Shown piece by piece: positions 1-9,045 of a stretch of DNA of 64,000 bases. The DNA lies in contig NZ_CP060092.1 in the NCBI RefSeq assembly GCF_014217335.1, forward strand, positions 4,495,501 through 4,559,500. Direction: 5' to 3'. The translations under genes were made by a program, and so were the position numbers. Each line of letters begins with the position of its first letter. Position 1 is the stretch's first letter. This DNA is from Teredinibacter purpureus. Its GTDB lineage: Bacteria; Pseudomonadota; Gammaproteobacteria; Pseudomonadales; Cellvibrionaceae. A model generated the notes under the pieces. It did no database searches, was not told where the DNA came from, and was given only the letters and a program-made list of their open reading frames with translations.

Positions 1-199
1 AATTAAAGGTCGTAATCAAGTCATTCTCCATCAATAACACCATGCCTCTAAGGTACCCCGCAAGCAACACGTTAACCAATCTGCCGCATTAGACATAGAG
101 ACTATGGCACTCGCAATCACTTAACATTCCGCCAAAATTTGCCATACTCCTTGTAGATTCGTATCATTCAACTTCTTTTAGTCATAGAGACCATAACAA

Positions 200-2863
200 A
201 TGAAAGCTTTTCTTCTCATCGTCTCAAGCCTATTGCTCTTTATTACTGGCTGCTCAGAAAACAACCAAACCGCTTCGGGCGCGCCGCCAGCGTATACAAA
301 CACTTCGCTACCCGTGAACGAACGTGTTAACGACTTGGTGTCGCGCATGACGCTGTCCGAGAAAATAGGGCAGCTTTATAACGATGCTCCTGCAATTAAA
401 CGCTTAAACGTTCCTGCTTACGACTGGTGGAATGAAGCCTTACACGGCGTTGCCCGCGCAGGTAAAGCGACCGTGTTCCCGCAAGCAATAGGCCTTGCCG
501 CCAGTTTTGATGAACAGCTTATAGGGGCGGTTGCGACCGCTATATCCGATGAGGCTCGCGCCAAGCATCATTACTTTGCTGCAAACGATATACAAGCGCG
601 TTACACCGGCCTCACGTTTTGGTCCCCAAACGTGAACATTTTTCGAGATCCCCGATGGGGACGCGGCCAAGAAACCTACGGTGAAGACCCTTACCTCACC
701 TCTGCGCTCGCCATTCAATTTATTCAAGGGCTACAAGGTGACGACCCCCGTTACCTAAAATCCGCCGCTATGGCAAAACACTTCGCCGTACACAGCGGGC
801 CCGAAAAATCGCGGCACTCCGACAATTACCACTCCACCGCAAAAGACCTTCATGAAACTTACTTACCCGCGTTTAAAGCGGCCGTACAAGACGCCAATGT
901 GGAATCTATCATGTGTGCCTACAACCGGGTCAACGATCTACCCGCTTGTGGCAGCGACCCCTTGTTAAAAGAAATTCTACGCGGCGACTGGGGGTTTGAA
1001 GGCCATGTTGTCTCGGATTGTGGTGCTCTCGCTGACTTTTATGGCCCCAATGATCATGCACTCGTCTGGGCCCCCGCCGAAGCCGCTGCGTGGGCACTAA
1101 AAAGTGGTACCGATCTTAACTGTGGAACAGGTCGTTTAAGCACCTTTGCTAATCTTAATTTTGCCCTTCAAAAAGATATGGTTAGCATCAATGATATTGA
1201 TACCGCCGTAAAACGACTCTTCACTACTCGTTTCAAACTAGGTTTTTTCGACCCCGCCGAACATGTGTCTTACACACAAATCCCCAAAGAGGTTATAGGC
1301 TCGGATAAACATCAAGCGCTTACATTAAAAGCCGCCGAGCAATCGCTGGTGCTACTAAAAAATGATGGTGTGCTGCCACTTAAAGAAGGCACGCGTATCG
1401 CGGTGATTGGCCCCAACGCCACTAACCCATCAATATTGGTCGGCAACTACCATGGCACCCCCATTCAACCCGTACTGCCTTTAGACGGCATTCGCGCTCG
1501 CGCCGGCGATGACCTCGTCTACTACGCACCAGGCTCGCCGCTCATTGCCGACCAATATGGCCATTACCGCGTGATCTCCGCCAAACACTTATTTCATTAC
1601 GACTCCAATAATGCTTTAACACCAGGCCTTAAAGCCCACTACTACAAAGCCGATTTACAAAAAGGAAAGCTTCCCAACAGCGCGCAGGTCGACCAAATTG
1701 CCGCGCGTGTCGGCGAGCCGGTTATTAGCCGTATTGATGACAAAATTGATTTTTATTGGGAGCGCTCACCGGTCGACAATCAGGTTCGTGGTGAATTCGG
1801 CATCACCTGGGACGGTATTTTGGTGCCCCAAAAATCGGGCGTTTACCTCTTTAAAACCGATTCAAATGCCACACTCCAAATTGCCGGTGAAACCATTACA
1901 GGCCCGATAGAGCTCTCAGCAGGCGAACGCTACACACTACATTTGCATCGCACTTATTTGCGTACAACATGGGGAAATCCCGTAGAACCGTCACTCCAGC
2001 TTAGCTGGGTAAACAGCTCTGAAAGCTACACCGCAGACGCGGTAACCGCCGCTCAGAAAGCCGACGTGATTATTTTTGCCGGCGGAATTTCCGCCGAACT
2101 TGAAGGCGAAGAAATGGACGTGGAGCTCGAAGGTTTCGACCATGGCGATCGTACAGACTTACGTTTGCCCACCGAGCAACGACAGCTACTCAAGATACTG
2201 CACGCACTCGGCAAACCGATTGTGATGGTTAATTTTAGCGGAAGTGCCGTTGCGCTTAACTGGGAAGATAAAAACCTTAATGCCATTGTTCAGGCGTTTT
2301 ATCCTGGAGAAGGTACCGGCACAGCATTAGCGCGCTTACTCTGGGGAGATTTCAACCCCAGTGGCCGATTACCCGTAACCTTTTATCGCAGCGTAAAGGA
2401 TTTACCAGACTTCAAAGACTACTCCTTTGCTAACCGTACTTACCGCTATTTTGACGGCGATGTTCTATACCCGTTTGGTCACGGGCTGAGCTATACCCCT
2501 TTTAGCTATAGCGACCTAAATACACCAAACACACTAAAAAGTGGCAATGACCTCTCCCTTGATGTGAGTATCACGAACAACGGGGCCATGAGTGGTGGCG
2601 AAATAGCGCAACTCTATATCGCCATGCCTGACGCGCCAGTCAAAACCCCCATTCAAGAACTGAAAGGCTTTCGCTATGTCAGCATTACGGCAGGAGAAAC
2701 CACTCAAGTCGCCTTTACCTTAACCGCCAAACAACTTCAGTTCGTAGACAACGATGGTAATTTCCGCCCCTATAAAGGCCGCCTAGAATTGAGCGTGGGC
2801 TCTGGCCAACCGAATTACGCAACAAACGAAAGCATTCTAAAAACCAGCATTCAAATCGACTGA
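200..2863 (+). CDS. GH3 family glycoside hydrolase with PA14 insert (beta-xylosidase/beta-glucosidase), lipoprotein
   Basis: An 887-residue protein that begins with a lipoprotein signal ending in ITGC (Cys18), so it is probably anchored in the outer or inner membrane. The GH3 N-terminal domain follows (about 35-360); the likely nucleophile is Asp273 in VVSDCGA. The GH3 C-terminal domain starts near residue 375 and is interrupted by a PA14 domain (about 473-610, from KAHYY to LQLSWVN), then resumes with the EGEEMDVE stretch. A fibronectin-III-like domain ends the protein (about 770-880). PA14-bearing GH3 enzymes often cleave xylo- or gluco-oligosaccharides. The GH67 gene 50 bp downstream on the same strand suggests beta-xylosidase activity in glucuronoxylan breakdown. 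The family is clear; the exact substrate is inferred. Confidence 0.9.
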   Translation: MKAFLLIVSSLLLFITGCSENNQTASGAPPAYTNTSLPVNERVNDLVSRMTLSEKIGQLYNDAPAIKRLNVPAYDWWNEALHGVARAGKATVFPQAIGLAASFDEQLIGAVATAISDEARAKHHYFAANDIQARYTGLTFWSPNVNIFRDPRWGRGQETYGEDPYLTSALAIQFIQGLQGDDPRYLKSAAMAKHFAVHSGPEKSRHSDNYHSTAKDLHETYLPAFKAAVQDANVESIMCAYNRVNDLPACGSDPLLKEILRGDWGFEGHVVSDCGALADFYGPNDHALVWAPAEAAAWALKSGTDLNCGTGRLSTFANLNFALQKDMVSINDIDTAVKRLFTTRFKLGFFDPAEHVSYTQIPKEVIGSDKHQALTLKAAEQSLVLLKNDGVLPLKEGTRIAVIGPNATNPSILVGNYHGTPIQPVLPLDGIRARAGDDLVYYAPGSPLIADQYGHYRVISAKHLFHYDSNNALTPGLKAHYYKADLQKGKLPNSAQVDQIAARVGEPVISRIDDKIDFYWERSPVDNQVRGEFGITWDGILVPQKSGVYLFKTDSNATLQIAGETITGPIELSAGERYTLHLHRTYLRTTWGNPVEPSLQLSWVNSSESYTADAVTAAQKADVIIFAGGISAELEGEEMDVELEGFDHGDRTDLRLPTEQRQLLKILHALGKPIVMVNFSGSAVALNWEDKNLNAIVQAFYPGEGTGTALARLLWGDFNPSGRLPVTFYRSVKDLPDFKDYSFANRTYRYFDGDVLYPFGHGLSYTPFSYSDLNTPNTLKSGNDLSLDVSITNNGAMSGGEIAQLYIAMPDAPVKTPIQELKGFRYVSITAGETTQVAFTLTAKQLQFVDNDGNFRPYKGRLELSVGSGQPNYATNESILKTSIQID

Positions 2864-2921
2864 ACACAAAAAAACAAGCGATTAAAATTGAATGATTAGA
2901 TCTAGATAAGTGAGAGATAAG

Positions 2922-5123
2922 ATGATGTTCACCTCCTATATGCGCACCGCTGTAGCGATTGTGTTATTGGCACTAGTCGCCAATAACACAATCGCGCAAT
3001 TTCATTTCAACGACGAAGATGGCTATCGCCTTTGGCTAAAATACGACGCCCTTAGTGATACTCCTATCGCCAACACTTATGCCAAAAAAATCACCACGGT
3101 TAATGTAACAATGCCCTCAGCCACAGGCACGGTTATTCAGCAGGAGCTACGCTATGCTCTTGGCGCCATGCTTCCTGGCACGCTTCATTTTAGGGACAGC
3201 ATTAACGACAACCAGCTACTTATCGGCACCCCGGCATCATCCTCTGCCATTAAAAAATCACTGTCCAAAAAAGACCTAAAACACGTTGGTGATGAAGGTT
3301 TTATCATTCGCAGCCAAACTGTCGCAGGGAAAAATGTAACTCTCATTGCGGCAAACAGTGACATAGGCGCCCTTTACGGCACCTTTCATTTTTTGCGCTT
3401 ACTACAAACCCATCAGTCCATCGCTCGTCTCGATATAAGCGAATCGCCCAAAGTTGATGTTCGCATGCTTAACCATTGGGACAACTTGTCTCGATACGCC
3501 GAACGCGGTTACGCAGGCCAATCCATTTGGAACTGGCATAAGCTCCCCGACTATCTCGACCAACGCTACTATGACTATGCTCGCGCTAATGCATCTATCG
3601 GCCTTAACGGCGTGTCGCTAAATAATGTCAACGCCACGCCCGAGATACTGACACCACAATACCTCGAGAAAGTTGCGGCGCTTGCCGACCTATTCCGGCC
3701 GTACGGCATTAAAGTTTATCTATCCATTAACTTTAGCTCGCCCCATATTATTGGTGGTTTAGATAACTCCGACCCCGCCAACCCCAAAGTGGGACAATGG
3801 TGGAAAAACAAAGCGAACGAAATATACCAACGCATCCCCAATTTTGGTGGATTTCTCGTAAAAGCAAATTCAGAAGGGGAGCCAGGCCCAGGAGACTATG
3901 GCCGCTCTCATGACATGGGGGCTAACATGCTAGCCGATGCGCTCGCGCCGCACGGCGGTATTGTAATGTGGCGAGCCTTCGTTTACGCCCATGAAAGTGG
4001 TGAAGAGCGATCCAAACAGGCCTACTCTGAATTCAAACCACTGGACGGAAAGTTTCGCGATAACGTTCTTATCCAAGTTAAAAACGGCCCTATCGATTTT
4101 CAACCTCGCGAACCCTTCAGCCCGCTTTTTGGCGCAACGCCCAAAACCCCCATGATGATGGAGTTTCAAGTTACGCAAGAATATTTAGGGTTTAGTACCC
4201 ACCTTGTGTACCTCGGCACGCTCTACGAAGAAGTCCTTAAAACCGACACATGGGCGAAAGGACAAGGCTCAACGGTAGGCCGAGTCGTGGATGGTTCATT
4301 ATTCAACAACAGTATTTCCGGTATGGCGGGCGTGTCTAATATTGGCGCCGACCGCAACTGGACCGGCCATATCATGCTTCAATCTAACTGGTATGTGTTT
4401 GGTCGCATGGCATGGGATCACGAACTCACCGCACAAGCCGTTGCAGAAGAATGGGCCCGCATGACGCTTTCAAATGACTGGGAAGTGGTCAATACAGTTA
4501 CCCAAATCATGATGAATTCACGCGAAATTGCGGTGAACTACATGACCCCTCTCGGCCTCGCCCACATGATGGGCACTGGCCACCATTACGGCCCAGCGCC
4601 TTGGGTTAGCGAATTGGGTCGTCCAGAATGGAACCCTGTGTATTATCACCGCGCCGACAAAAACGGTATTGGTGTAAACCGCACACCCACAGGCGAAAGC
4701 GCTATCGAACAGTACCACGAGCCTGTGCGTAAACTTTATTCCTCTACTGAAACAATTCCCGAAGAGTTTTTATTGTGGTTCCACCACGTACCTTGGGACC
4801 ACACCATGCGCTCGGGTCGTCCACTGTGGGACGAATTGGTTCACCATTATTACCAAGGTGCAGAAGATGCCGCAAAAATGAAAACCACATGGGATGGTCT
4901 TGAAGGCAAAATAGACCCATACCAGTTTAAACAAGTACAAATGGCGCTGGGTATTCAAGCCAAAGAAGCCGATTGGTGGAGAAATGCGTGCGTTCTATAC
5001 TTCCAAACATTTTCCGACATGCCCATTCCCGAAGGGTTAAAAGCACCGAAAGGAACACTCGAAGACTATAAAGCCATGCGTTTTCCGTTTGCACCGGGAA
5101 ATACGGAACCTAGACGGCATTAA
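2922..5123 (+). CDS. aguA: GH67 alpha-glucuronidase, exported
   Basis: GH67 enzymes remove (4-O-methyl)-glucuronic acid from the non-reducing end of xylo-oligosaccharides. The protein is about 733 residues, the usual family length, with a Sec signal peptide ending near TIA/QF. The three GH67 domains are recognisable. Expected active-site residues are present: Glu in KANSEGEPGP (candidate acid), Asp in KNGPIDF and Glu in MMMEFQVTQE (candidate bases). The frame is open to a GTG at 2910, but the ATG at 2922 (or 2925) has a purine-rich stretch in front and leads straight into the signal peptide. It lies 58 bp after the GH3 gene, probably in one operon. The last 30 bases of the gene are repeated 12.3 kb away at 17371-17401. 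Confidence 0.93.
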   Translation: MMFTSYMRTAVAIVLLALVANNTIAQFHFNDEDGYRLWLKYDALSDTPIANTYAKKITTVNVTMPSATGTVIQQELRYALGAMLPGTLHFRDSINDNQLLIGTPASSSAIKKSLSKKDLKHVGDEGFIIRSQTVAGKNVTLIAANSDIGALYGTFHFLRLLQTHQSIARLDISESPKVDVRMLNHWDNLSRYAERGYAGQSIWNWHKLPDYLDQRYYDYARANASIGLNGVSLNNVNATPEILTPQYLEKVAALADLFRPYGIKVYLSINFSSPHIIGGLDNSDPANPKVGQWWKNKANEIYQRIPNFGGFLVKANSEGEPGPGDYGRSHDMGANMLADALAPHGGIVMWRAFVYAHESGEERSKQAYSEFKPLDGKFRDNVLIQVKNGPIDFQPREPFSPLFGATPKTPMMMEFQVTQEYLGFSTHLVYLGTLYEEVLKTDTWAKGQGSTVGRVVDGSLFNNSISGMAGVSNIGADRNWTGHIMLQSNWYVFGRMAWDHELTAQAVAEEWARMTLSNDWEVVNTVTQIMMNSREIAVNYMTPLGLAHMMGTGHHYGPAPWVSELGRPEWNPVYYHRADKNGIGVNRTPTGESAIEQYHEPVRKLYSSTETIPEEFLLWFHHVPWDHTMRSGRPLWDELVHHYYQGAEDAAKMKTTWDGLEGKIDPYQFKQVQMALGIQAKEADWWRNACVLYFQTFSDMPIPEGLKAPKGTLEDYKAMRFPFAPGNTEPRRH

Positions 5124-5124
5124 A
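5094..5124. repeat. 31-bp direct repeat, left copy (3' end of GH67 gene)
   Basis: This stretch, which encodes the last residues (PGNTEPRRH) and stop of GH67, recurs at 17371-17401 in the same orientation with one mismatch in 31 (position 5098, g versus a). The two copies bound the accessory island. Confidence 0.9.
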
Positions 5125-5145
5125 CGACTTTGTACTTAAAAAAAT

Positions 5146-5195
5146 AAACCCCTCTCGCAAACAACCTAATCGTTTGCGAGAGGGGTTTTCTTTTT
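5146..5195. terminator. Rho-independent terminator, possibly bidirectional
   Basis: A 17-bp perfect stem (5146-5162 with 5172-5188), with a 9-nt loop, is followed by a T-rich tract on the plus strand and preceded by an A-rich tract. It can end the GH3-GH67 operon and the convergent transposase pseudogene. Confidence 0.85.
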
Positions 5196-5199
5196 ACGC

Positions 5200-6086
5200 T
5201 CAAGCATACGCCGCAGCCGAAGAACACACCCCTTTACACCAAGCCCGCCCAAATAATCCAGCATACGCTTTTAGTTTTTTTCCGCTTCCGGCGCTAGCAC
5301 CATAATGCTGATTAAAGTGTCGGACGTGATCAATCCACTTGTCGGGGTTAATCCCTAATTGCGGTATTAAAGGGGGGACATCGGCCTTTATAAAGCCGCG
5401 TTTACCGTCACATATTAATCGGCCTGTTGCATCAACCAATTCAAAATAATCTTCGCGCGTAAACGGTAAAGCCGTATGAATAACGGTATGGGAAGAGCCA
5501 CTAAAAGGCATAAGCGGTGCTTCTGATTGTTTATCTAAAACCAACTCGGCTTTTAATTCTCGCTGCTGCTTAACACGCTCAACCACGGTATGTTCAACAC
5601 TTGATTGTGTGTGTTTATACTTTGCGTAATCAAAAATACGCTGGTGTATAGAGGTGAAATCACTACTGGCAAGATCGGGCTCCATAGCTGCACGTATAGG
5701 GTTTAAATCGACATAGGCCATACAACTGAGTAACGCCGCTTCATCCAACAAGGCTTGGCTTTTAAAACGCCCTTCCCAAAAACGGCCTTTGCAATTTTCT
5801 TCTTCGTTTGCCATACGGGCAATGGTTTCATTTACGCCACGCATAAACCAACTAATACAACTTAAGCGTGTGCGCCACATTTTAATAATTTCGTTAACCT
5901 TTTCAAGCACCGCCACATCAAGGCTTTCGGGGTTTTCTAGCCAACGATCCACTGCTTACGGTGATCGAAATTTTCACCCGTCGAATAATCATCACCACAC
6001 AAAAATGCACGCCGAACGCAGCGCACATAACAGTGATAAAACGGTGTGGCCTCAAGGGAGACCTGTTCAATTCTGGCTTGGGTCAT
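5200..6086 (-). pseudogene. REP-associated Y1 transposase (RayT-like), internally deleted
   Basis: The C-terminal 250 codons (5200-5952) match the other Y1 transposases in the window (ISWFMRGVNE, GRFWEGRFKSQALLDE, MAYVDLNPIRA with the candidate catalytic Tyr), but the lineage is clearly divergent. The missing N-terminus is found just upstream in another frame: an ATG at 6086 opens a frame reading [20 protein letters not shown] and HRKQW, then stops. The junction near 5945-5960 has lost about 60 codons, exactly the segment that holds the HUH metal-binding histidines (NHHHLVLH in the intact copies). The gene therefore combines a deletion and a frame change and should be inactive. Confidence 0.85.
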
Positions 6087-6240
6087 GGTTTTGCCTTTTG
6101 GACGAAAGGGGAAGAGATGTCAAGTTTATGGATGTCCTTTATTGTTTCACTTGCACTTGTACTATTGGCGAAACACGGTTTCTCGGACACGGTTTCTCGG
6201 ACACCCACACCACCGCTTGATCCAAGAAAAACAACACTGT

Positions 6241-6248
6241 ATATTAAA
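6241..6248. repeat. 8-bp target-site duplication, left
   Basis: atattaaa here and at 7580-7587 flanks the ISL3 element. The uninterrupted sequence is preserved upstream of the transposase of copy C (about 13232-13239), which confirms insertion into a RayT leader. Confidence 0.9.
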
Positions 6249-7579
6249 GGGTCTTCCCCTATTCAGGTGGCTTTCTAGCCTTTCCTAATAAACTCCCCTA
6301 GAATCCCAGCCTTTTATTTCTTGGTTTTCAGTGATGGACGAGCTTTCTCTTTACGAAAAAATATTATCAATCTCTTCTCCTTGGTTTGTCGAATCAGTTC
6401 AGCTAGATGAGCGTGACAACACCGTTCACGTCCACGTTGAATACGATTGCGACAAACATTTAACCTGCCCTTTGTGTGAATCCAGATGTAGTCGCCATGA
6501 CACCAGAACAAGAACATGGCGCCATCTCGATAGCTGTCAATTTCGCACTCTCGTTCACGCGAATATCCCTCGCTCTAAATGTCGCACGCACGGTGTATTG
6601 CAAGCTGATATCCCCTGGGCTGATAAGCGATCAAGTTTCACCTTGATGTTTGAGGCTTATGTAATCTCCTGGCTTCAAGAGGCGAGTATTAATGCCGTCA
6701 GTAAGAAGCTGGCGCTTAGCTGGAATGCTGCCGATGGAATAATGAAGCGGGCTGTAGAGCGAGGCCTAAAAAGACGGTCTCATCTACATATTCAAAACCT
6801 AGCTGTCGATGAGGTCTGCAGCAAAAAGGGACATGAATATGTGACCATTGTTTCTAATGATCATGGGCATGTAATAGATGTCCAAGAAGATCGCAAAAAA
6901 TCGAGTTTAAACGCATTTTTTACAGGATTAAGTGACAAGCAAATCCAATCAGTTGAAACGATTAGTATGGATATGAGTCCGTCCTATATTTATGCCACCA
7001 AAGAGTATATTCCTCACTGGGAAAGAGCGATATGTTTTGATAGGTTCCATGTTGCGATGGACTTAAATAAGGCTCTAAATAGTGTTCGTAAAAGTGAAGC
7101 CAATATGGTCGCGCAACAACACAAGCTAGAGCTCCATAGATCGAAATTTGCATGGCTGAGATCACGTGAAAATCTAAAGGATATTCATTCTGTACAGATT
7201 TCAACATTAAGCGTTGTAGCAAAGAAGACTGCACGCGCATGGGCGATAAAGGAGTATGCCATGGAGCTCTGGAATTATGATGATCGTATATGGGCTGAAG
7301 AAGCTTGGAAGCAATGGTACAGCTGGGCGATAAGAAGCCGCCTCAATCCTATAAAATCGGTAGCTAAAAGCATAAAGAAGAATCTATGGGGGATAATAAA
7401 CGCCATCGTAAATAAAAAGAATAATGCTGGTGCAGAAAGTATAAATAGCAGAATAAAAATGCTAAAAGTAAAAGCGAAAGGTTTTAGGAATAAGGCCCGT
7501 TTTAAGGCTGCAATTTTATTTCATCTCGGCGGGCTGGACCTGATGCCAGAAATCTAGCCACCCGAATAGGGGAAGGCCC
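6249..7579 (+). mobile_element. ISL3-family insertion sequence, complete (1331 bp)
   Basis: The terminal inverted repeats are 6249-6272 and 7556-7579 and match at 22 of 24 positions (gggYcttcccctattcRggtggct). The flanking 8-bp duplication is the size typical of ISL3 elements. A single 408-codon transposase gene fills the element. Both ends and the frame are intact, so it may still be active. Confidence 0.95.
6334..7557 (+). CDS. ISL3-family DDE transposase
   Basis: A transposase of about 407 residues, normal for ISL3. The N-terminal zinc-finger-like region has CPLCESRC (about 46-53) and a further Cys/His pair. A helix-turn-helix region follows (SINAVSKKLALSWNAADGIM). The DDE domain shows Asp in LAVDEVCSKKGH, Asp in ISMDMSPSYI and Glu in NAGAESINSRIK. 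The frame is open from a GTG at 6331, but the ATG at 6334 is the more likely start. The stop codon lies inside the right inverted repeat, as is common in this family. It acts on the ends of its own element. Confidence 0.93.
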   Translation: MDELSLYEKILSISSPWFVESVQLDERDNTVHVHVEYDCDKHLTCPLCESRCSRHDTRTRTWRHLDSCQFRTLVHANIPRSKCRTHGVLQADIPWADKRSSFTLMFEAYVISWLQEASINAVSKKLALSWNAADGIMKRAVERGLKRRSHLHIQNLAVDEVCSKKGHEYVTIVSNDHGHVIDVQEDRKKSSLNAFFTGLSDKQIQSVETISMDMSPSYIYATKEYIPHWERAICFDRFHVAMDLNKALNSVRKSEANMVAQQHKLELHRSKFAWLRSRENLKDIHSVQISTLSVVAKKTARAWAIKEYAMELWNYDDRIWAEEAWKQWYSWAIRSRLNPIKSVAKSIKKNLWGIINAIVNKKNNAGAESINSRIKMLKVKAKGFRNKARFKAAILFHLGGLDLMPEI

Positions 7580-7587
7580 ATATTAAA
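7580..7587. repeat. 8-bp target-site duplication, right
   Basis: atattaaa, the partner of 6241-6248, directly adjacent to the right inverted repeat of the ISL3 element. Confidence 0.9.
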
Positions 7588-7616
7588 ACAGCAAAAGTTA
7601 ACTCAAGGAATGAGCC

Positions 7617-8606
7617 ATGCCCCGCCCAAGGAAGCAACAAATCTCACTAGATGCCACACCCTACTATCACTGCACATCTCGCTGTGTGCGCCGCGCGTTT
7701 CTTTGCGGCCTAGATGCGTTAACCGGTAACGACTACGAACACCGCCGACAGTGGGTTGAAGACCGTATTGTATTCCTGGGGGAAGTGTTTTGCATTGACA
7801 TCTGTGCTTACGCCGTAATGAGTAATCACCACCATCTGGTATTGCATATTAATGCCGCAGAGGCTCACACGTTAAGCGATTTAGAGGTGGCCAAACGCTG
7901 GCACACCCTTTACAAAGGTACCCCCTTAACGCAAGCGTTTGTAAAAGGTGGGCCGTTAGATGACGCCCAGCGGCAGGCCGTGAAAGAAAAGCTGGACCAA
8001 TGGCGCTTGGAACTCGCCAGCATAAGTCGTTTCATGTGGGCTTTAAACGAACCCATTGCCCGCAGGGCAAATGCAGAAGACCACTGCACAGGTCGCTTTT
8101 GGGAAAGCCGGTTTAAATCACAGGCGTTACTGGATGAAAAAGCACTCGCCGCTTGCATGGCTTATGTCGATTTAAATCCTGTTCGAGCCAAAATGGCGAC
8201 AACCCCAGAAAGCTCGGAACATAACTCTATAAAACGGCGTATTGAGGCCCTTAAAGTGGCTCACACTCACCCCTCAACCCAACCTTTAAAACTGGCTGAA
8301 TTTGTAGGCAACCCAAGAGAACCCATGCCCCAAGGCTTACCCTTTCACCTGAAGGATTACATTCAGCTCGTGGACATAACAGGCAGAGCGATTCGAGAAA
8401 ACAAACGTGGTTTTATCGACAACAACTTGCCACCCATTCTAGAGCGATTGAATATAACCAGCCGCGAATGGCTCACACTCACCACCCAATTCGAATCCAC
8501 ATTCAAAAGCTTAGTCGGCTGCAAAGCAAAACTCATGCTCGCTGCCAAAGTTCTAGGATTGAAAAGAAGACCGGCCTTCGCGAATTGCGAAGCCATTTTC
8601 CACTAA
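7617..8606 (+). CDS. REP-associated Y1 (HUH) transposase, RayT-like, copy A
   Basis: A 329-residue single-strand DNA transposase of the IS200/IS605-related REP group. The HUH metal-binding site is His71-His73 in SNHHHLVLH and the probable catalytic tyrosine is Tyr183 in MAYVDLNPVRA. The basic N-terminus starts MPRPRKQQ and is followed by the family signature [16 protein letters not shown]. An aaggaatgag ribosome-binding stretch precedes the ATG. It differs from copy C mainly by a four-residue insertion (THPS) near residue 220. The ISL3 element inserted 38 bp upstream has separated it from the original leader, so expression may be changed. Confidence 0.92.
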   Translation: MPRPRKQQISLDATPYYHCTSRCVRRAFLCGLDALTGNDYEHRRQWVEDRIVFLGEVFCIDICAYAVMSNHHHLVLHINAAEAHTLSDLEVAKRWHTLYKGTPLTQAFVKGGPLDDAQRQAVKEKLDQWRLELASISRFMWALNEPIARRANAEDHCTGRFWESRFKSQALLDEKALAACMAYVDLNPVRAKMATTPESSEHNSIKRRIEALKVAHTHPSTQPLKLAEFVGNPREPMPQGLPFHLKDYIQLVDITGRAIRENKRGFIDNNLPPILERLNITSREWLTLTTQFESTFKSLVGCKAKLMLAAKVLGLKRRPAFANCEAIFH

Positions 8607-8710
8607 CACCCCATCCTGCAATAAACCCTACCTTTCTCGAACCTAGAGAGCGGCTAGACTCGTCTGAAATTCAGAAAAATCAAATATTTCACGCCAAAAA
8701 CAAACAGTAA

Positions 8711-8798
8711 TGAAATAGCGCCTATGGCGTGATGGGTTTAATAAAAACCACAACTAAACTGATTGTTTTTCACTTAACGTGGCTGTCCGATTATTTGG
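8711..8798 (+). repeat. RayT element right-end block, copy 1
   Basis: The first of six near-identical 88-bp blocks (others near 10537-10617, 11404-11491, 14349-14436, 14737-14824 and 14828-14915). It holds two small hairpins (cgcc-tat-ggcg and gggttt-aata-aaaacc) and ends in acgtggctgtccgattattt plus gg. Confidence 0.92.
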
Positions 8799-8957
8799 GT
8801 TATCTTCAAACTCATATCACCGCCACTTAACGTGGCTGTCCGATTATTTGGGTTATCTTCAAACTCATATCACCGCCACTTAACGTGGCTGTCCGATTAT
8901 TTGGGTTATCTTCAAACTCATATCACCGCCACTTAACGTGGCTGTCCGATTATTTGG
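8771..8957 (+). repeat. 53-bp tandem repeat of the element terminus
   Basis: The 28-bp terminus beginning cacttaacgtggctgtccg occurs at 8771, 8824, 8877 and 8930, separated by three identical 25-bp spacers, giving an exact 53-bp period. Identical spacers and the match to the transposon end exclude a CRISPR array. Confidence 0.95.
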
Positions 8958-8990
8958 TAATTCAACAAGCGTCTTAGCGACTAAGGAGAA

Positions 8991-9021
8991 AACAAAAAGC
9001 CCCAGTCATTGACTAGGGCTT
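8991..9021 (-). terminator. Terminator of the orphan rhs modules
   Basis: The arms 8997-9007 and 9011-9021 pair over 11 bp with one mismatch and are followed on the minus strand by a T-rich run. It lies 25 bp after the last immunity candidate. Confidence 0.75.
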
Positions 9022-9045
9022 GGGGTGGAAGGCTCGGTTATTTCT

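Larger units (their letters stand above)
6191..8798 (+). mobile_element. RayT-type element, copy A, interrupted by an ISL3 insertion sequence
   Basis: The left end begins with the tttctcggacaccc sequence (about 6193) that also starts copy C at 13181. The right end is the 88-bp block at 8711-8798 found at every other copy. Immediately before the left end the phrase ggtttctcggacac is duplicated (6177-6204). An ISL3 element sits between the left end and the transposase gene. The two ends share TCGGACA(C/G)CCAC in inverted orientation, resembling the palindromic REP elements that Y1 transposases recognise. Confidence 0.7.

Noticed and set aside
5961..6288. Overlapping plus-strand frames of 80-105 codons
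   Set aside because: They run antisense to the transposase pseudogene remnant, through the RayT left end and into the ISL3 inverted repeat, and show no protein-like features.
8468..8710. 80-codon plus-strand frame repeated after each RayT copy (also 11161, 14106, 14494)
   Set aside because: It overlaps the transposase gene in another frame and runs into the right-end block. It recurs only because the element is duplicated.
8771..8957. CRISPR array (28-bp repeats with 25-bp spacers)
   Set aside because: The three spacers are identical and the repeat is the terminus of the RayT element; no cas genes are present.
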